64,000 nucleotides of DNA from positions 3,844,001 through 3,908,000 of the forward strand of contig NZ_NXNI01000001.1 in NCBI RefSeq assembly GCF_002494345.1, written 5' to 3'. This document shows, one piece after another, positions 45,150 to 54,301 of the stretch. The notes under the pieces are model-generated. The model made no database searches. It was not told the origin of the DNA and saw only the letters and a list, made by a program, of their open reading frames with translations. The stretch comes from Natrinema ejinorense (GTDB lineage Archaea; Halobacteriota; Halobacteria; Halobacteriales; Natrialbaceae). The translations under genes and the position numbers were made by a program. Position 1 is the stretch's first letter; each line of letters starts with the position of its first letter.

Positions 45150-45608
45150 TTACGACGGATTCTTTCGGGCAAGCGCCGATCCGCAGATCGGGCATCGATC
45201 CTTCTCCTCGTCGAACTCCCGACCACAGCCCTGACACTGGAACCGCCAGTGGCGCTGTTCGTCGATGCCCTCCCGAGCGATCACCTCGACGTCGACGTTG
45301 AGTTTCTCCGAGACGTTTTGCATCGCGTAGTCGTCGGTCACCAGAACGCCGTCGAGTTCGAAACTCGCCGCGACGAGCCGAACGTCGGTATCCGAGAGCA
45401 CCTCGAGGTCGCCGGATTCGCGCGCGGCCCGCTCGACCTTTTCGGTGGTGTCGTCGTTGGGAATGTGGATGTGCATCCCGGAGCCTTCCATCGCGTCGTA
45501 GCGATAGGCGCTCTCGTCCTCGAGTTCTTCGCGGACGAGCGGGATCGTTGCAGTCTGTTCTGTCGTGTGAAAGTCGTGGATAAAAGCGGAGGAGTCGAGA
45601 ACGTACAT
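45150..45608 (-). CDS. nob1: rRNA endonuclease Nob1 (PIN domain plus zinc ribbon)
   Basis: A 152-residue Nob1 homologue. The PIN active-site acidic residues are in YVLDSSAFIHDF (Asp5), LVREELED, SDTDVRLVAA and VLVTDDYAMQN. The C-terminal zinc ribbon FQCQGCGREFDE...CPICGSAL completes it. Nob1 cuts the 3' end of 16S rRNA during small-subunit maturation. It follows a PRC-barrel gene by 4 bp (same operon) and is divergent in overall direction from infB, another translation gene. Confidence 0.9.
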   Translation of the reverse strand: MYVLDSSAFIHDFHTTEQTATIPLVREELEDESAYRYDAMEGSGMHIHIPNDDTTEKVERAARESGDLEVLSDTDVRLVAASFELDGVLVTDDYAMQNVSEKLNVDVEVIAREGIDEQRHWRFQCQGCGREFDEEKDRCPICGSALARKNPS

Positions 45609-45612
45609 ACCG

Positions 45613-45858
45613 TTAGCGCTGGACGACGATGTAGTCTTTCACCGCTTGAACGCGGTTGACGGGAACGAGAAAGCGACCGGCGTCGTCGAGATCGAAGTCG
45701 ACCCCGCGCCGAGGCAGCTCCTCGTCGGGCTCGATAACGAGGTCGTGGAGCTTGCCGGATTTCAGATCCATCGTGATGTTGTAGAGCAGTCCAAGCTCGG
45801 TGCCGTCGGACCCCATGACGGACTTCCCCGAGAGGTTTTCAGCGAGTATATCGCTCAT
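45613..45858 (-). CDS. PRC-barrel domain protein
   Basis: An 81-residue PRC-barrel protein (MSDILAENLSGKSVMGSDGT, then LGLLYNITMDLKSGKLHDLV and GRFLVPVNRVQAVKDYIVV). Archaeal stand-alone PRC-barrel proteins sit next to translation or RNA genes, and this one lies 4 bp upstream of nob1, so a ribosome-assembly role (like RimM's PRC barrel) is plausible. A promoter with TTTAATACC lies about 30 bp upstream, giving a short leader. Confidence 0.85.
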   Translation of the reverse strand: MSDILAENLSGKSVMGSDGTELGLLYNITMDLKSGKLHDLVIEPDEELPRRGVDFDLDDAGRFLVPVNRVQAVKDYIVVQR

Positions 45859-46141
45859 GTATGCCCGTACTTACTAATCGGTATTAAACAATGGGGGACC
45901 GCGCGCAACGGCGTCGGAATCGGGCGGCGGTCGGCGACGAGCGGATCGTCGCGCGATCCGGCCGACCGAACGGCGATGGCACGCTGCTCGAGTCTAAGCC
46001 GGCGATCCCTCCCATGTCCGGAGCGCCGATCGGTGGCGGGCGTGACCGCGGCTCGCGTCGCGGCCTCCGGAACGCGGATGACGATGGGTTTAACTACGGC
46101 GCTACGGAGGTTTTAGGTAAGACCTTCTCGGGTGGTTCACC

Positions 46142-47941
46142 ATGTCGGATACGGATACACGCGACCCCACATCTCTCAGAACGCCGATCGTCGCCGTCCT
46201 CGGACACGTCGATCACGGCAAGACAAGTCTCCTCGATAAGATCCGCGGCTCCGCGGTCATCGAGGGCGAAGCAGGCGCGATCACCCAGCACATCGGCGCG
46301 ACCGCCGTCCCGCTGGACATCATCTCCACGATCGCGGGCGATCTCGTCGACCCGGACGACTTCGACCTCCCCGGCCTCCTCTTTATCGACACGCCGGGGC
46401 ACCACTCCTTTACGACGCTCCGGTCCCGCGGGGGCGCGCTGGCCGACATCGCCATTCTCGTCGTCGACGTCAACGACGGCTTCCAGCCCCAGACGCTCGA
46501 GGCCTTGGACATCCTCCGGCGTTCGGAAACCCCCTTTATCGTCGCGGCGAACAAGATCGACACCGTTCCGGGCTGGAACGCCAACGAGGATTCCCCGATC
46601 AACGACACCTACGAGGCCCAGTCGGATCGCGTGCGCGAGCGCCTCGACGAGAGCCTCTACGAGATCATCGGAAACCTCTCCGACGAGGGCTTCTCCGCGG
46701 ACCTCTACTGGCGGGTCCAGAACTTCCAGCGTAACGTCGGCGTCGTCCCCGTCTCGGCGATGACCGGCGAGGGCGTCCCCGACCTCCTGACCGTCATGAT
46801 GGGGCTCTCCCAGCGCTACATGAAAGAGGAGATGGAGATCGACGTCGCCGGTCCCGGGGTCGGCACCGTCCTCGAGGTCAAAGAGGAGAAAGGGTTCGGG
46901 ACGACGATCGATACGGTGCTGTACGACGGGACGATCCGTTCGGACGATCGGATCGTCGTCGGCGGACAGAACGAGCCGATCGTCACCGAGGTGCGCGCGT
47001 TGCTCCAGCCGCGGCCGCTCGCGGAAATCCGGACCGAGAGCCGGTTCGAGAAGGTCGACGAAGTGTCGGCCGCGTCCGGGATCAAGGTCGCCGCCCCCGA
47101 ACTCGCAGATGCGATGGCCGGCGCGCCGGTCCGGGTCGTCCGCGACCGTGACATCGACGAGGTCGTCGCGGAGGTCCAGGCCGAACTCGCGGACATCGCC
47201 GTCGACACCGCCGAAGAGGGCGTCGTCGTCAAAGCCGACACCCTCGGGAGCCTCGAGGCGATGGCCGACGCCTTGGACGACGCGGAGGTGCCGATCGTCC
47301 GCGCGGAGGTCGGCGACGTTGCACCGCGGGACGTCTCGGTCGCCTCGACGGCCGAGGACGGCAAGCAAAAGGCAATTCTCGGATTCAACGTCGACGTCCT
47401 CGACGACGCCGAACAGCGCGCGGAGATCGAGGACGTGACGATCTTTACCGACGAGGTCATCTACCAACTCATCGAGGAGTACGAGGAGTACGTCGAGGGG
47501 ATCGAGCAGGCCCAGCAGGACACCATCCTCGACAACATCACCCGGCCCGCCCGCTTTCGCATCCTGCCGGATCACACCTTCCGCCAGAACGACCCCGCGG
47601 TCGTCGGCGTCGAGGTGAATTCGGGAACGATCCAGAACAACGCGAACGTCGTCAAGTTCGAGGGCAACGACCCCGACCGGGTCGGCCAGGTCAAGGGCAT
47701 TCAGGAGCAAGGCGAGGACGTCGACGAGGCCCGCGCGGGCAACCGCGTCTCCGTCGCCATCGACGGCCCGACCGTCGGCCGCCAGATCGAGGAGGACGAC
47801 GAACTCTGGATCGAGATCCCGGAGAAACACGCGAAGATCCTCGAGCAGGAACTGGCCAGCGAGATTCCCGGCGACGAACTCGAGGCGCTGAACATGTACC
47901 TCGACAAGCAGCGTAGCCGGGATCCCTTCTGGGGCAAATAA
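46142..47941 (+). CDS. infB: Translation initiation factor aIF5B (IF-2 homologue)
   Basis: A 599-residue GTPase that joins ribosomal subunits. G1 is GHVDHGKT (21-28), G3 DTPGHHSF, G4 NKID (about 140) and G5 VSAMTGEGV, all intact; domains II-IV follow and the C-terminus ends YLDKQRSRDPFWGK. It has the length of archaeal IF-2. The upstream 280 bp carry a TATA-like GGTTTAACTA about 46084. It is divergent from the nob1/PRC-barrel operon, making a small translation cluster. Confidence 0.96.
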   Translation: MSDTDTRDPTSLRTPIVAVLGHVDHGKTSLLDKIRGSAVIEGEAGAITQHIGATAVPLDIISTIAGDLVDPDDFDLPGLLFIDTPGHHSFTTLRSRGGALADIAILVVDVNDGFQPQTLEALDILRRSETPFIVAANKIDTVPGWNANEDSPINDTYEAQSDRVRERLDESLYEIIGNLSDEGFSADLYWRVQNFQRNVGVVPVSAMTGEGVPDLLTVMMGLSQRYMKEEMEIDVAGPGVGTVLEVKEEKGFGTTIDTVLYDGTIRSDDRIVVGGQNEPIVTEVRALLQPRPLAEIRTESRFEKVDEVSAASGIKVAAPELADAMAGAPVRVVRDRDIDEVVAEVQAELADIAVDTAEEGVVVKADTLGSLEAMADALDDAEVPIVRAEVGDVAPRDVSVASTAEDGKQKAILGFNVDVLDDAEQRAEIEDVTIFTDEVIYQLIEEYEEYVEGIEQAQQDTILDNITRPARFRILPDHTFRQNDPAVVGVEVNSGTIQNNANVVKFEGNDPDRVGQVKGIQEQGEDVDEARAGNRVSVAIDGPTVGRQIEEDDELWIEIPEKHAKILEQELASEIPGDELEALNMYLDKQRSRDPFWGK

Positions 47942-47990
47942 TATTCACTTGACCGACATTATTTTGTGATATCGAGCGGGAACGGGTGAT

Positions 47991-48170
47991 ATGGTTTCCC
48001 GTGAAAACAAAGTGGTCGGTGGATTCGTCGTCGTCGCTTTCGTCCTCGCGTACGGAGGCTTCTGGGTAACCGATCTCCCATCGGAAATTCTGCTGGGGGT
48101 ACTCCTCTTCGTCGGTGTCGTCGCACCGATGGTCGTCAACAACTATCTCGATAGCCGGAAATCTACCTGA
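47991..48170 (+). CDS. Small two-helix membrane protein
   Basis: A 59-residue protein, MVSRENKVVGGFVVVAFVLA at the start, with helices around residues 8-27 and 32-51 (EILLGVLLFVGVVAPMVVNN) and a charged end NYLDSRKST. ATG 47991 and TGA 48168-48170 bound it. It follows infB by 49 bp and may share its transcript. The moderate GC and normal codon use support it; no family recognised. Confidence 0.65.
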   Translation: MVSRENKVVGGFVVVAFVLAYGGFWVTDLPSEILLGVLLFVGVVAPMVVNNYLDSRKST

Positions 48171-48263
48171 CTGAACGACCTGTCGTGTACACTTCGTTCC
48201 AGCGTTCGCTTCTGGGGCGAGTAGCGGACGGGTTTCGGCCTCGGGGTCGCTCGCAGCGCTCGT

Positions 48264-48641
48264 TCACCCCTCAGTCCGCTCGAGGCGAACCCGCGCCCCA
48301 CCCTCGAGATCGGCCAGCGCCACCGTCTCGTCGATGCGCGCGACGACGGTCACGGGCGCGGCGGCGCGCGGTTCGCCGTCCTCGCTGGCCGGCGTCTCGC
48401 CCCAGAAGAGACACAGTTTCTTCCCGGCCGGCCAGTAGGCGATCGCGCCCTCGGGGACGGCCGCGCTGGCGTTTTCCGGCGGCGCGTCGAGCGCGAGATC
48501 GAAATAGAGTTCCTCGCCCCAGCGGATCGCGTCGCCGGCGACCGGCAGTGCGTCCTCGAGCGCGGCTCGCGTTTCGGGTGCATCGTCGGTCCACGTGGCC
48601 TCGAGTTCGCGGCCGTCGACGGTAACGCGCAGATCGGTCAT
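48264..48641 (-). CDS. Cyclophilin-like fold protein (DUF369/COG2164-type)
   Basis: A 125-residue beta-barrel protein. It begins MTDLRVTVDGRELEATWTDD and carries DALPVAGDAIRWGEELYFDL and EGAIAYWPAGKKLCLFWGET, the arrangement of archaeal cyclophilin-like proteins. These lack peptidyl-prolyl isomerase residues of true cyclophilins and their role is unclear. The upstream part of the open frame lacks homology, so ATG 48641 is used. It is divergent from the next plus-strand gene. Confidence 0.75.
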   Translation of the reverse strand: MTDLRVTVDGRELEATWTDDAPETRAALEDALPVAGDAIRWGEELYFDLALDAPPENASAAVPEGAIAYWPAGKKLCLFWGETPASEDGEPRAAAPVTVVARIDETVALADLEGGARVRLERTEG

Positions 48642-48761
48642 AGATGCGTCCACGAACAGCGGCCACTTCTCGGTGGCGGTCGCCAGTTCTCTCGACTCGA
48701 GTCGGAGGCCCCCGGCGACTTCCACTGGAAGCATTAACACGCTGCTCGTGGTGAACCCGGT

Positions 48762-49130
48762 ATGCTCGTCCAGCTCCGCCAGTACAAACACGAGGAGGTC
48801 CAGTTCGACGACAACAGGACGACCGGTGAGTCCCAGACCGAAGACACGGTCAACCCGGATGCCGAAGGATACTTCGGCAAAGACATGGCCGACCTCGACG
48901 TCGAGACGTGGGATACCGTCGAGTACGAGGGTGATCCGATTCAGCGCCGTTCGCTCACGCTCGATGGGGTCACAGCCGTCTCGGTGCCACAGGACCCGAT
49001 CGACGAGGGGGACCCCGCCCTCCCCGGACGGACCGTCCAGGTGCGGATGGAGGGCGGCATCGAATCCCTCGAGCAGGCCGCGATCGTCGAAGTGCAAGAC
49101 GAGAACCCACAGGGATCGACGGCCGAGTGA
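48762..49130 (+). CDS. Conserved hypothetical protein
   Basis: A 122-residue acidic protein starting MLVQLRQYKHEEVQFDDNRT. It contains repeated short segments rich in Asp/Glu (TEDTVNPDAEGYFGKDMADL, WDTVEYEGDPIQRRSLTLDG) and ends with a possible beta strand QVRMEGGIESLEQAAIVEV. I do not recognise it. It precedes pyrG by 89 bp and probably has its own promoter. Confidence 0.65.
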   Translation: MLVQLRQYKHEEVQFDDNRTTGESQTEDTVNPDAEGYFGKDMADLDVETWDTVEYEGDPIQRRSLTLDGVTAVSVPQDPIDEGDPALPGRTVQVRMEGGIESLEQAAIVEVQDENPQGSTAE

Positions 49131-49219
49131 ACGGTGGCACCGCCGGCGAGGAGTGACAATCTCTGTCGGAGGCGGTGCGGTCCCGAAATCGTTTTCAAGC
49201 GGTCGCGCGCACACTCGGT

Positions 49220-50899
49220 ATGCCGACGGAATCGGACACTCATTATGACCCCTCGCTGGGGAACAAGTTCATCTTCGTCACCGGCGGCGTCATGTCGGGG
49301 CTCGGCAAGGGGATCACGGCCGCGAGCACCGGCCGGCTCCTCAAAAACGCCGGGTTCGACGTCACCGCGGTGAAGATCGACCCGTACCTGAACGTCGACG
49401 CGGGGACGATGAATCCCTACCAGCACGGGGAGGTCTACGTCCTCGAGGATGGCGGCGAGGTCGACCTCGATCTCGGGAACTACGAACGGTTCCTCGACAT
49501 CGACATGACCTCGGATCACAACATCACGACGGGGAAGACCTATCAGCACGTCATCGAGAAGGAACGCGCGGGGGACTACCTGGGCAAGACGGTCCAGATC
49601 ATTCCACACATCACTGACGACATCAAGCGGCGCATCCGCGAGGCCGCGGAAGGGACCGACGTCTGTATCATCGAAGTCGGCGGTACCGTCGGGGACATCG
49701 AGGGGATGCCCTACCTCGAGGCCCTGCGCCAGTTCGCCCACGAGGAACCCGAGGAGAACGTCCTCTTTACCCACGTGACCCTCGTCCCGTACTCGAAAAA
49801 CGGCGAGCAAAAGACCAAGCCGACCCAGCACTCGGTCAAGGAAGTCCGGTCGATCGGCCTCCAGCCCGACGTGATCGTCGGCCGCTGTGAGGATCGGCTC
49901 GACCCCGAAACCAAGGAGAAGATCGCGCTGTTCTGTGACATTCCCACGGAAGCGGTGTTCTCGAACCCCGACGTCGAGGACGTCTATCACGTTCCCCTGA
50001 TGGTCGAAGACGAAGGGCTCGACCAGTACGTCCTCGAGCACTTCGGGCTCGACGACGAGGCGCTCCCGGAGGGCGAGCGGGCGAACGACTGGCGTGAGAT
50101 CGTCACCACCGAGAAGGAAGGGACGGTCGACATCGCGCTGGTCGGGAAGTACGACCTCGAGGACGCGTACATGTCGATCCACGAGTCGCTGAAACACGCC
50201 GGCTTCGAGGTCGGCGTGGACGTCGACGTCCACTGGGTGGCCGCCGACGAACTGAGCAAGGGCCACGACGGCCAACTCGAGGGAATGGACGGAGTCATCG
50301 TCCCCGGCGGGTTCGGAATGCGTGGCTCCGAGGGCAAGATCCGGGCGGTCCAGTACGCCCGCGAGAACGACGTCCCCTTCCTGGGCCTGTGTCTGGGCTT
50401 CCAGATGGCCGTCGTCGAGTACGCCCGGAACGTGCTCGGTCTCGAGGGGGCCCACTCCGCCGAGATGGAGGCGGACACGCCCCATCCCGTCATCGACATC
50501 CTGCCCGAACAGTACGAGGTCGAGGACATGGGCGGCACGATGCGACTCGGCGAGCACACGACCGTCATCGAACCCGAGACGCTGGCCTACGACCTCTACG
50601 GCGACACGTCCTGCTCGGAACGACATCGCCACCGCTACGAGGTCAACCCCGAGTACTTCGACCGCTTCGAGGACGAACCCCTCGTCTTCTCCGGTACCGC
50701 GGGCAACCGGATGGAGATCCTCGAGCTCGACGACCACCCGTTTTTCCTCGGCACGCAGTTTCACCCCGAGTACACGTCCCGACCGGGGCAGCCGAGTCCA
50801 CCCTTCCTCGGGCTGGTCGAGGCCGTCCTCGAGGAACCCGATGCCGAGAGTGAGAGCGAACCCGACGATGCCGACGCCGAAACGGAGGTAACCCACTGA
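49220..50899 (+). CDS. pyrG: CTP synthase
   Basis: A 559-residue enzyme that aminates UTP to CTP using glutamine. The synthase domain begins [20 protein letters not shown] with the P-loop and [20 protein letters not shown]; the glutaminase domain has the nucleophile in [17 protein letters not shown] and the His-Glu pair in [18 protein letters not shown]. The about 20-residue acidic tail is haloadaptation. The ATG at 49220 is the family start. Its stop overlaps guaA by one base (TGATG), coupling CTP and GMP synthesis. Confidence 0.96.
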   Translation: MPTESDTHYDPSLGNKFIFVTGGVMSGLGKGITAASTGRLLKNAGFDVTAVKIDPYLNVDAGTMNPYQHGEVYVLEDGGEVDLDLGNYERFLDIDMTSDHNITTGKTYQHVIEKERAGDYLGKTVQIIPHITDDIKRRIREAAEGTDVCIIEVGGTVGDIEGMPYLEALRQFAHEEPEENVLFTHVTLVPYSKNGEQKTKPTQHSVKEVRSIGLQPDVIVGRCEDRLDPETKEKIALFCDIPTEAVFSNPDVEDVYHVPLMVEDEGLDQYVLEHFGLDDEALPEGERANDWREIVTTEKEGTVDIALVGKYDLEDAYMSIHESLKHAGFEVGVDVDVHWVAADELSKGHDGQLEGMDGVIVPGGFGMRGSEGKIRAVQYARENDVPFLGLCLGFQMAVVEYARNVLGLEGAHSAEMEADTPHPVIDILPEQYEVEDMGGTMRLGEHTTVIEPETLAYDLYGDTSCSERHRHRYEVNPEYFDRFEDEPLVFSGTAGNRMEILELDDHPFFLGTQFHPEYTSRPGQPSPPFLGLVEAVLEEPDAESESEPDDADAETEVTH

Positions 50900-51816
50900 T
50901 GGTAGATACCGAGACGTTCGTCCCCGACGCAGTCGCAGAGATCGACGAGAAAATCGGCGATGCGAACGCCGTCATCGCGCTGTCGGGCGGCGTCGACTCC
51001 TCGACGGCCGCCGCGCTGGCCTACGAGGCGATCGGCGACCAGCTCACGCCCGTCTACGTCGACACCGGGCTGATGCGGAAAGGCGAGACCGAGGAGATCC
51101 GCGAGACCTTCGGCTACATGGACAGTCTCCGGATCGTGGAGGCACAGGACCGCTTCCTCGACGCACTGGAAGGCGTCACCGATCCCGAGGAGAAGCGCCA
51201 CATCATCGGCGAACAGTTCATCCGGGAGTTCGAGACGGTCGCCACGGACGTCGACGCCGACTATCTCGTGCAGGGGACGATCTACCCCGACCGCATCGAG
51301 AGCGAGGGAACGATCAAGTCCCACCACAACGTCGGCGGCCTCCCCGAGGTCGTCGACTTCGAGGGTATCGTCGAACCCATGCGCGACCTCTACAAGGACG
51401 AGGTCCGCGAGGTCGCACGCGAACTCGGCCTCGAGGAGATCATCTCCGAGCGCATGCCGTTCCCCGGTCCCGGCCTCGCCGTGCGGATCATCGGCGAGAT
51501 CACCGCGGAGAAACTCGAGGTGGCCCGCGAGGCCAACCACGTCGTCGAGGAGGAACTCGAAGAATACGAGCCCTGGCAGGCGCTTGCTGCCGTCATCGGG
51601 AAGGCGACGGGTGTCAAGGGTGACAATCGGGTCCACGGCTGGGTCGTCTCCGTCCGCTCGGTCGAGTCACGCGACGGGATGACTGCCCGCGCCCAGGAGA
51701 TCGACTGGGACACCCTCCAGCGCATCCAGTCCCGAATTACGGGGTCCCACGAGAACGTCGCCCGCGTCGTTTACGACGTAACCCACAAACCGCCCGCGAC
51801 CATCGAGTACGAATGA
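50899..51816 (+). CDS. guaA: GMP synthase, PP-ATPase (synthetase) subunit
   Basis: A 305-residue synthetase half of archaeal two-subunit GMP synthase (often called guaAB or guaA subunit B). The PP-loop is [19 protein letters not shown] (about 27), followed by [17 protein letters not shown] and [17 protein letters not shown]. It adenylates XMP; ammonia comes from the separate glutaminase subunit, not encoded here. It is coupled to pyrG upstream and to a DUF7126 gene downstream (ATGA). Confidence 0.93.
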   Translation: MVDTETFVPDAVAEIDEKIGDANAVIALSGGVDSSTAAALAYEAIGDQLTPVYVDTGLMRKGETEEIRETFGYMDSLRIVEAQDRFLDALEGVTDPEEKRHIIGEQFIREFETVATDVDADYLVQGTIYPDRIESEGTIKSHHNVGGLPEVVDFEGIVEPMRDLYKDEVREVARELGLEEIISERMPFPGPGLAVRIIGEITAEKLEVAREANHVVEEELEEYEPWQALAAVIGKATGVKGDNRVHGWVVSVRSVESRDGMTARAQEIDWDTLQRIQSRITGSHENVARVVYDVTHKPPATIEYE

Positions 51817-52145
51817 GTTCCACGACGACCGCGGTCGTCGCCGGCCCCGACGACGACGGCATCGGCGCTGCACTCGAGGGCGAGGGTGTCGACGTGACCC
51901 GGCTCGATGGCGTCATCTCTCGACCCCAACTCGAAGAGGCGGGCGTCGTCGGGGTCGACCTGTACGTCCTGACCGACGTGGGACAGGCGACCACCATCCC
52001 GATCGTCTGTGATCTGAACGACGACGTGCGGACCGTCGTCTACGCGCGACGAACGGTCCCCGAGTTCGTCAAGGGGCAACTCGATATCGCGATCGATCCA
52101 CAGTTGATGGATGCACACGTCGTCGCCGACGAACTGGTCGAGTGA
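51813..52145 (+). CDS. DUF7126 family protein
   Basis: A 110-residue protein starting [20 protein letters not shown]. Its alpha/beta pattern ([57 protein letters not shown]) suggests a small Rossmann-like receiver fold without catalytic residues. It overlaps the guaA stop by 4 bases, so it is co-translated and may work in nucleotide metabolism. I associate it with DUF7126. Confidence 0.75.
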   Translation: MSSTTTAVVAGPDDDGIGAALEGEGVDVTRLDGVISRPQLEEAGVVGVDLYVLTDVGQATTIPIVCDLNDDVRTVVYARRTVPEFVKGQLDIAIDPQLMDAHVVADELVE

Positions 52146-52687
52146 GACGCTCCGGTGTCGCCGGGTCCCGGCGCACCCGCGACTCGCTGTGGCGCTGGGC
52201 CGCCACTGACTGACAGGCGTCCGTACGACAGCGTCGATCCGGTCTCCGGACGCAGTTTTTTCGGGACCGGAGTCGGCTATGAAGCCAGTATAAACTTTTT
52301 CGAGCCGGAATTCGGGCGGCTGAACTCGCGTTGAATTCGGCGTAATTCGGCGTAAAATCGGTATACCATCACCCCCGTTCAAGTGGTATCGGCCATCACG
52401 TCGTGATGGAGGTCGACGGGCAGATCCCACCGATGGCATCCACCGCCTTCCCGCGACTTCCAGCAATCCCACCACAGCACCCTTCCCCACCACTGCCAAT
52501 CGATTCTCGCTGACGCGAGCCGCTCACCCACCCGGCTCGTGTCGCTTTTGGGAATCTGGCGTTCGGAACGCGGCGGGTTCCGCCGCGTTCCGGGGATGGA
52601 CACCCTTTCATTGCTACGACTGGGTAGACCGACGTCCAGCGAATCGACCCCGGGATCGTTCCGATTTCGAGTCCGGAGCGCCGCGAG
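52146..52687. other. Large gene-poor stretch with a perfect 13-bp hairpin
   Basis: With the repeat copy that follows, this forms a 613-bp gap. It contains the sequence AATTCGGCGTA twice in tandem (about 52332), a palindromic GGTATACC near 52360, and a perfect hairpin with 13-bp arms, CGGAACGCGGCGG/CCGCCGCGTTCCG, and a GTT loop at 52564-52592. No tRNA shape, no convincing ORF; the candidate 71-residue minus-strand frame is low-complexity. Confidence 0.6.
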
Positions 52688-52767
52688 CGAGAGGAGCCAC
52701 TGGAACGATTGACTCCGCAACGCTGTCGTGCGAGTCGGTGTGCAGTGACGTTCAGTTGCTACGAGAC
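52688..52767 (-). repeat. Short inverted-repeat element, shortened copy (C)
   Basis: In reverse orientation it matches the intact copy at 58785-58870: GGAGCCACTGGAACGATTGA, then CAACGCTGTCGTGCGA and CAGTTGCTAC near the end, with about 9 bp missing in the left half. Its right end lies over the 3' end of the 5-formyl-THF ligase gene, whose TAG stop at 52759-52761 is inside the repeat's terminal arm. Confidence 0.72.
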
Positions 52768-53553
52768 GTTCCCTCGGAACCCGTCGAGAACGGGGATTTC
52801 CTCGAGTCGCTCGTCGGCGAGCAGGTCCCAGTCGATCCCCGTCGGCTGGTCGCTCCCCTCGGGTCGGATCACCCGATCGGGCGTGACGACGAGATCCATC
52901 GCGACGTCGTGGTCCCCCATCGCGACGCGCTCGTCGATCAATTGCCGTTCGTGGATCGTCGTCGCCACCGGCGTGGACGCGTCGACGAGTCCGAGCTCTC
53001 GGAGCACGGCGTACTCGAGGTCGCTGTAGCCCTCGCCCTTGCCGATCCGGCCGCCGTCGTCGGTCGTGTGGCGATCGTCGCTCCCCGTCCGTGCGGACTC
53101 CGGCTCCGCGCTGACGGCGACGCTCCCGGAGACGATCAGATCGACGCGGTCGACCTCGTCGGGCCCCACCTGTTCGCCGTGCTCCGAGGAACCGGAGACG
53201 GTCGTCGCGGCGTCGTAGTCCTCGAGTGCCGCGGGATCGAGTTTCAGGAAACACTTCTCGTCTCGCAGTCGCGGCACCGCCATGTAGACCGTCTTCCCCT
53301 CGCGGAGCGCGCGCCGTCGGACGGGGAGTTGCGGCGCGTCGGGATTGGCCTTGATCGTCGTCGCGTCCGTCCACTCCGGTTGCTCGGCCAGCCGATCGGC
53401 TGCGTCGTCCGCCCCGGCGAAGTTCGGAATCCGGCCGTGGGGTGGAAACGGAAACCGGGCCTCGCCGCTCTCCTCGAGGTCGTCCCAGACGCGCTCGCGG
53501 ATGGACTCCTTATCGGTGCCGTGGTCCCCTCGATCGTCGTCGGCGGCCCCCAC
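52759..53553 (-). CDS. 5-formyltetrahydrofolate cyclo-ligase family protein
   Basis: A 264-residue protein of the 5-FCL/NagB-RpiA fold that converts 5-formyl-THF to 5,10-methenyl-THF. Early motifs are RERVWDDLEESGEARFPFPP and GRIPNFAGADDAADRL; the family's phosphate-binding region is GRIGKGEGYSDLEYAVLREL. The GTG at 53553 is chosen because a perfect GGAGGTG ribosome-binding site lies 7 bases upstream, inside the end of moaB, so the two genes are coupled. Its stop codon lies within a repeat copy. Confidence 0.82.
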   Translation of the reverse strand: MGAADDDRGDHGTDKESIRERVWDDLEESGEARFPFPPHGRIPNFAGADDAADRLAEQPEWTDATTIKANPDAPQLPVRRRALREGKTVYMAVPRLRDEKCFLKLDPAALEDYDAATTVSGSSEHGEQVGPDEVDRVDLIVSGSVAVSAEPESARTGSDDRHTTDDGGRIGKGEGYSDLEYAVLRELGLVDASTPVATTIHERQLIDERVAMGDHDVAMDLVVTPDRVIRPEGSDQPTGIDWDLLADERLEEIPVLDGFRGNVS

Positions 53554-53554
53554 G

Positions 53555-54199
53555 TCAGGCACCTCCGTCGGTCGCGTCGACTTCGGTTGGGTCTCCGGCC
53601 GCGGCGTCCGGGTCGTTTTCGGCGTCGTCGTCGGCCGCAGCGTCCAGGTCGTCCTCGGCATTGTCGTCGTCCTCGGTGTCCGGCTCGTCCTCCCGGAGAC
53701 AGTCGATGATCTCGGGCGCTTCCGACAGGACGATCTCCTCGAGTGCGAGGCGGACCGCATCGGCGTTGCCGGGCAGACAGAAGACCGGCGTTTCGTCGGC
53801 GATGCCGGCAAGCGTCCGCGCGGTCACGGCGCTCGTCCCCACCCGGTCGTAGGCCAACACGGTGAAGAGTTCGCTGAAGGTCGCCAGCTCCTTGTCGAGT
53901 AACGGGGCGACGGCCTCGATGGCGACGTCGGTCGATTCGACGCCCGTCGCGCCGGCCGTGAGCACGACGTGGACGTCGTTGCGGTCGATCAATCGCGAGA
54001 CGATCGACTGGACGGTATCGTGATCCGGGCCGACGTGTTCTCGCACCGTGACTTCGTTGCCGTCGGCCTCGAGGATCTCGGTGAGTGCCTCCCCGGGTTC
54101 GTCGGTCTCGAGGCTTCGATCCGAGGCGATCGTGAGGACACCGGTACAGAGCGTCCCGTCGCTATCGTCGGACGTCTCGTCCGCAGCCGTTTCCGTCAT
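53555..54199 (-). CDS. moaB: Molybdenum cofactor biosynthesis protein MoaB (MogA-like)
   Basis: A 214-residue molybdopterin-adenylyltransferase-type protein. The core has VLTIASDRSLETDEPGEALT, VVLTAGATGVESTDVAIEAV and FCLPGNADAVRLALEEIVL. After about 165 residues it continues into a 45-residue Asp/Ala/Glu tail (DDDNAEDDLDAAADDDAEND) not found in bacterial MoaB; this looks like an acidic halophilic extension. The downstream 5-FCL gene begins inside its end. It activates molybdopterin in Mo/W cofactor synthesis. Confidence 0.88.
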   Translation of the reverse strand: MTETAADETSDDSDGTLCTGVLTIASDRSLETDEPGEALTEILEADGNEVTVREHVGPDHDTVQSIVSRLIDRNDVHVVLTAGATGVESTDVAIEAVAPLLDKELATFSELFTVLAYDRVGTSAVTARTLAGIADETPVFCLPGNADAVRLALEEIVLSEAPEIIDCLREDEPDTEDDDNAEDDLDAAADDDAENDPDAAAGDPTEVDATDGGA

Positions 54200-54301
54200 A
54201 CCTCGTCTTCGGGAGGGAGTGGGTAAAGTACTGGGCGAAGAGGGGGCACGCCGCGTCGGGTTGCCAAACTGTTATGCATCGGCTTTCCGTTGCCTGCGTG
54301 T

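Noticed and set aside
49134-50896. Minus-strand frame of about 590-650 residues over pyrG
   Set aside because: It is the antisense shadow of an unmistakable CTP synthase gene.
52396-52611. 71-residue minus-strand frame in the gene-poor gap
   Set aside because: Gly/Ser/Arg-rich, overlaps the perfect 13-bp hairpin, and has no family resemblance; not enough to call a gene.
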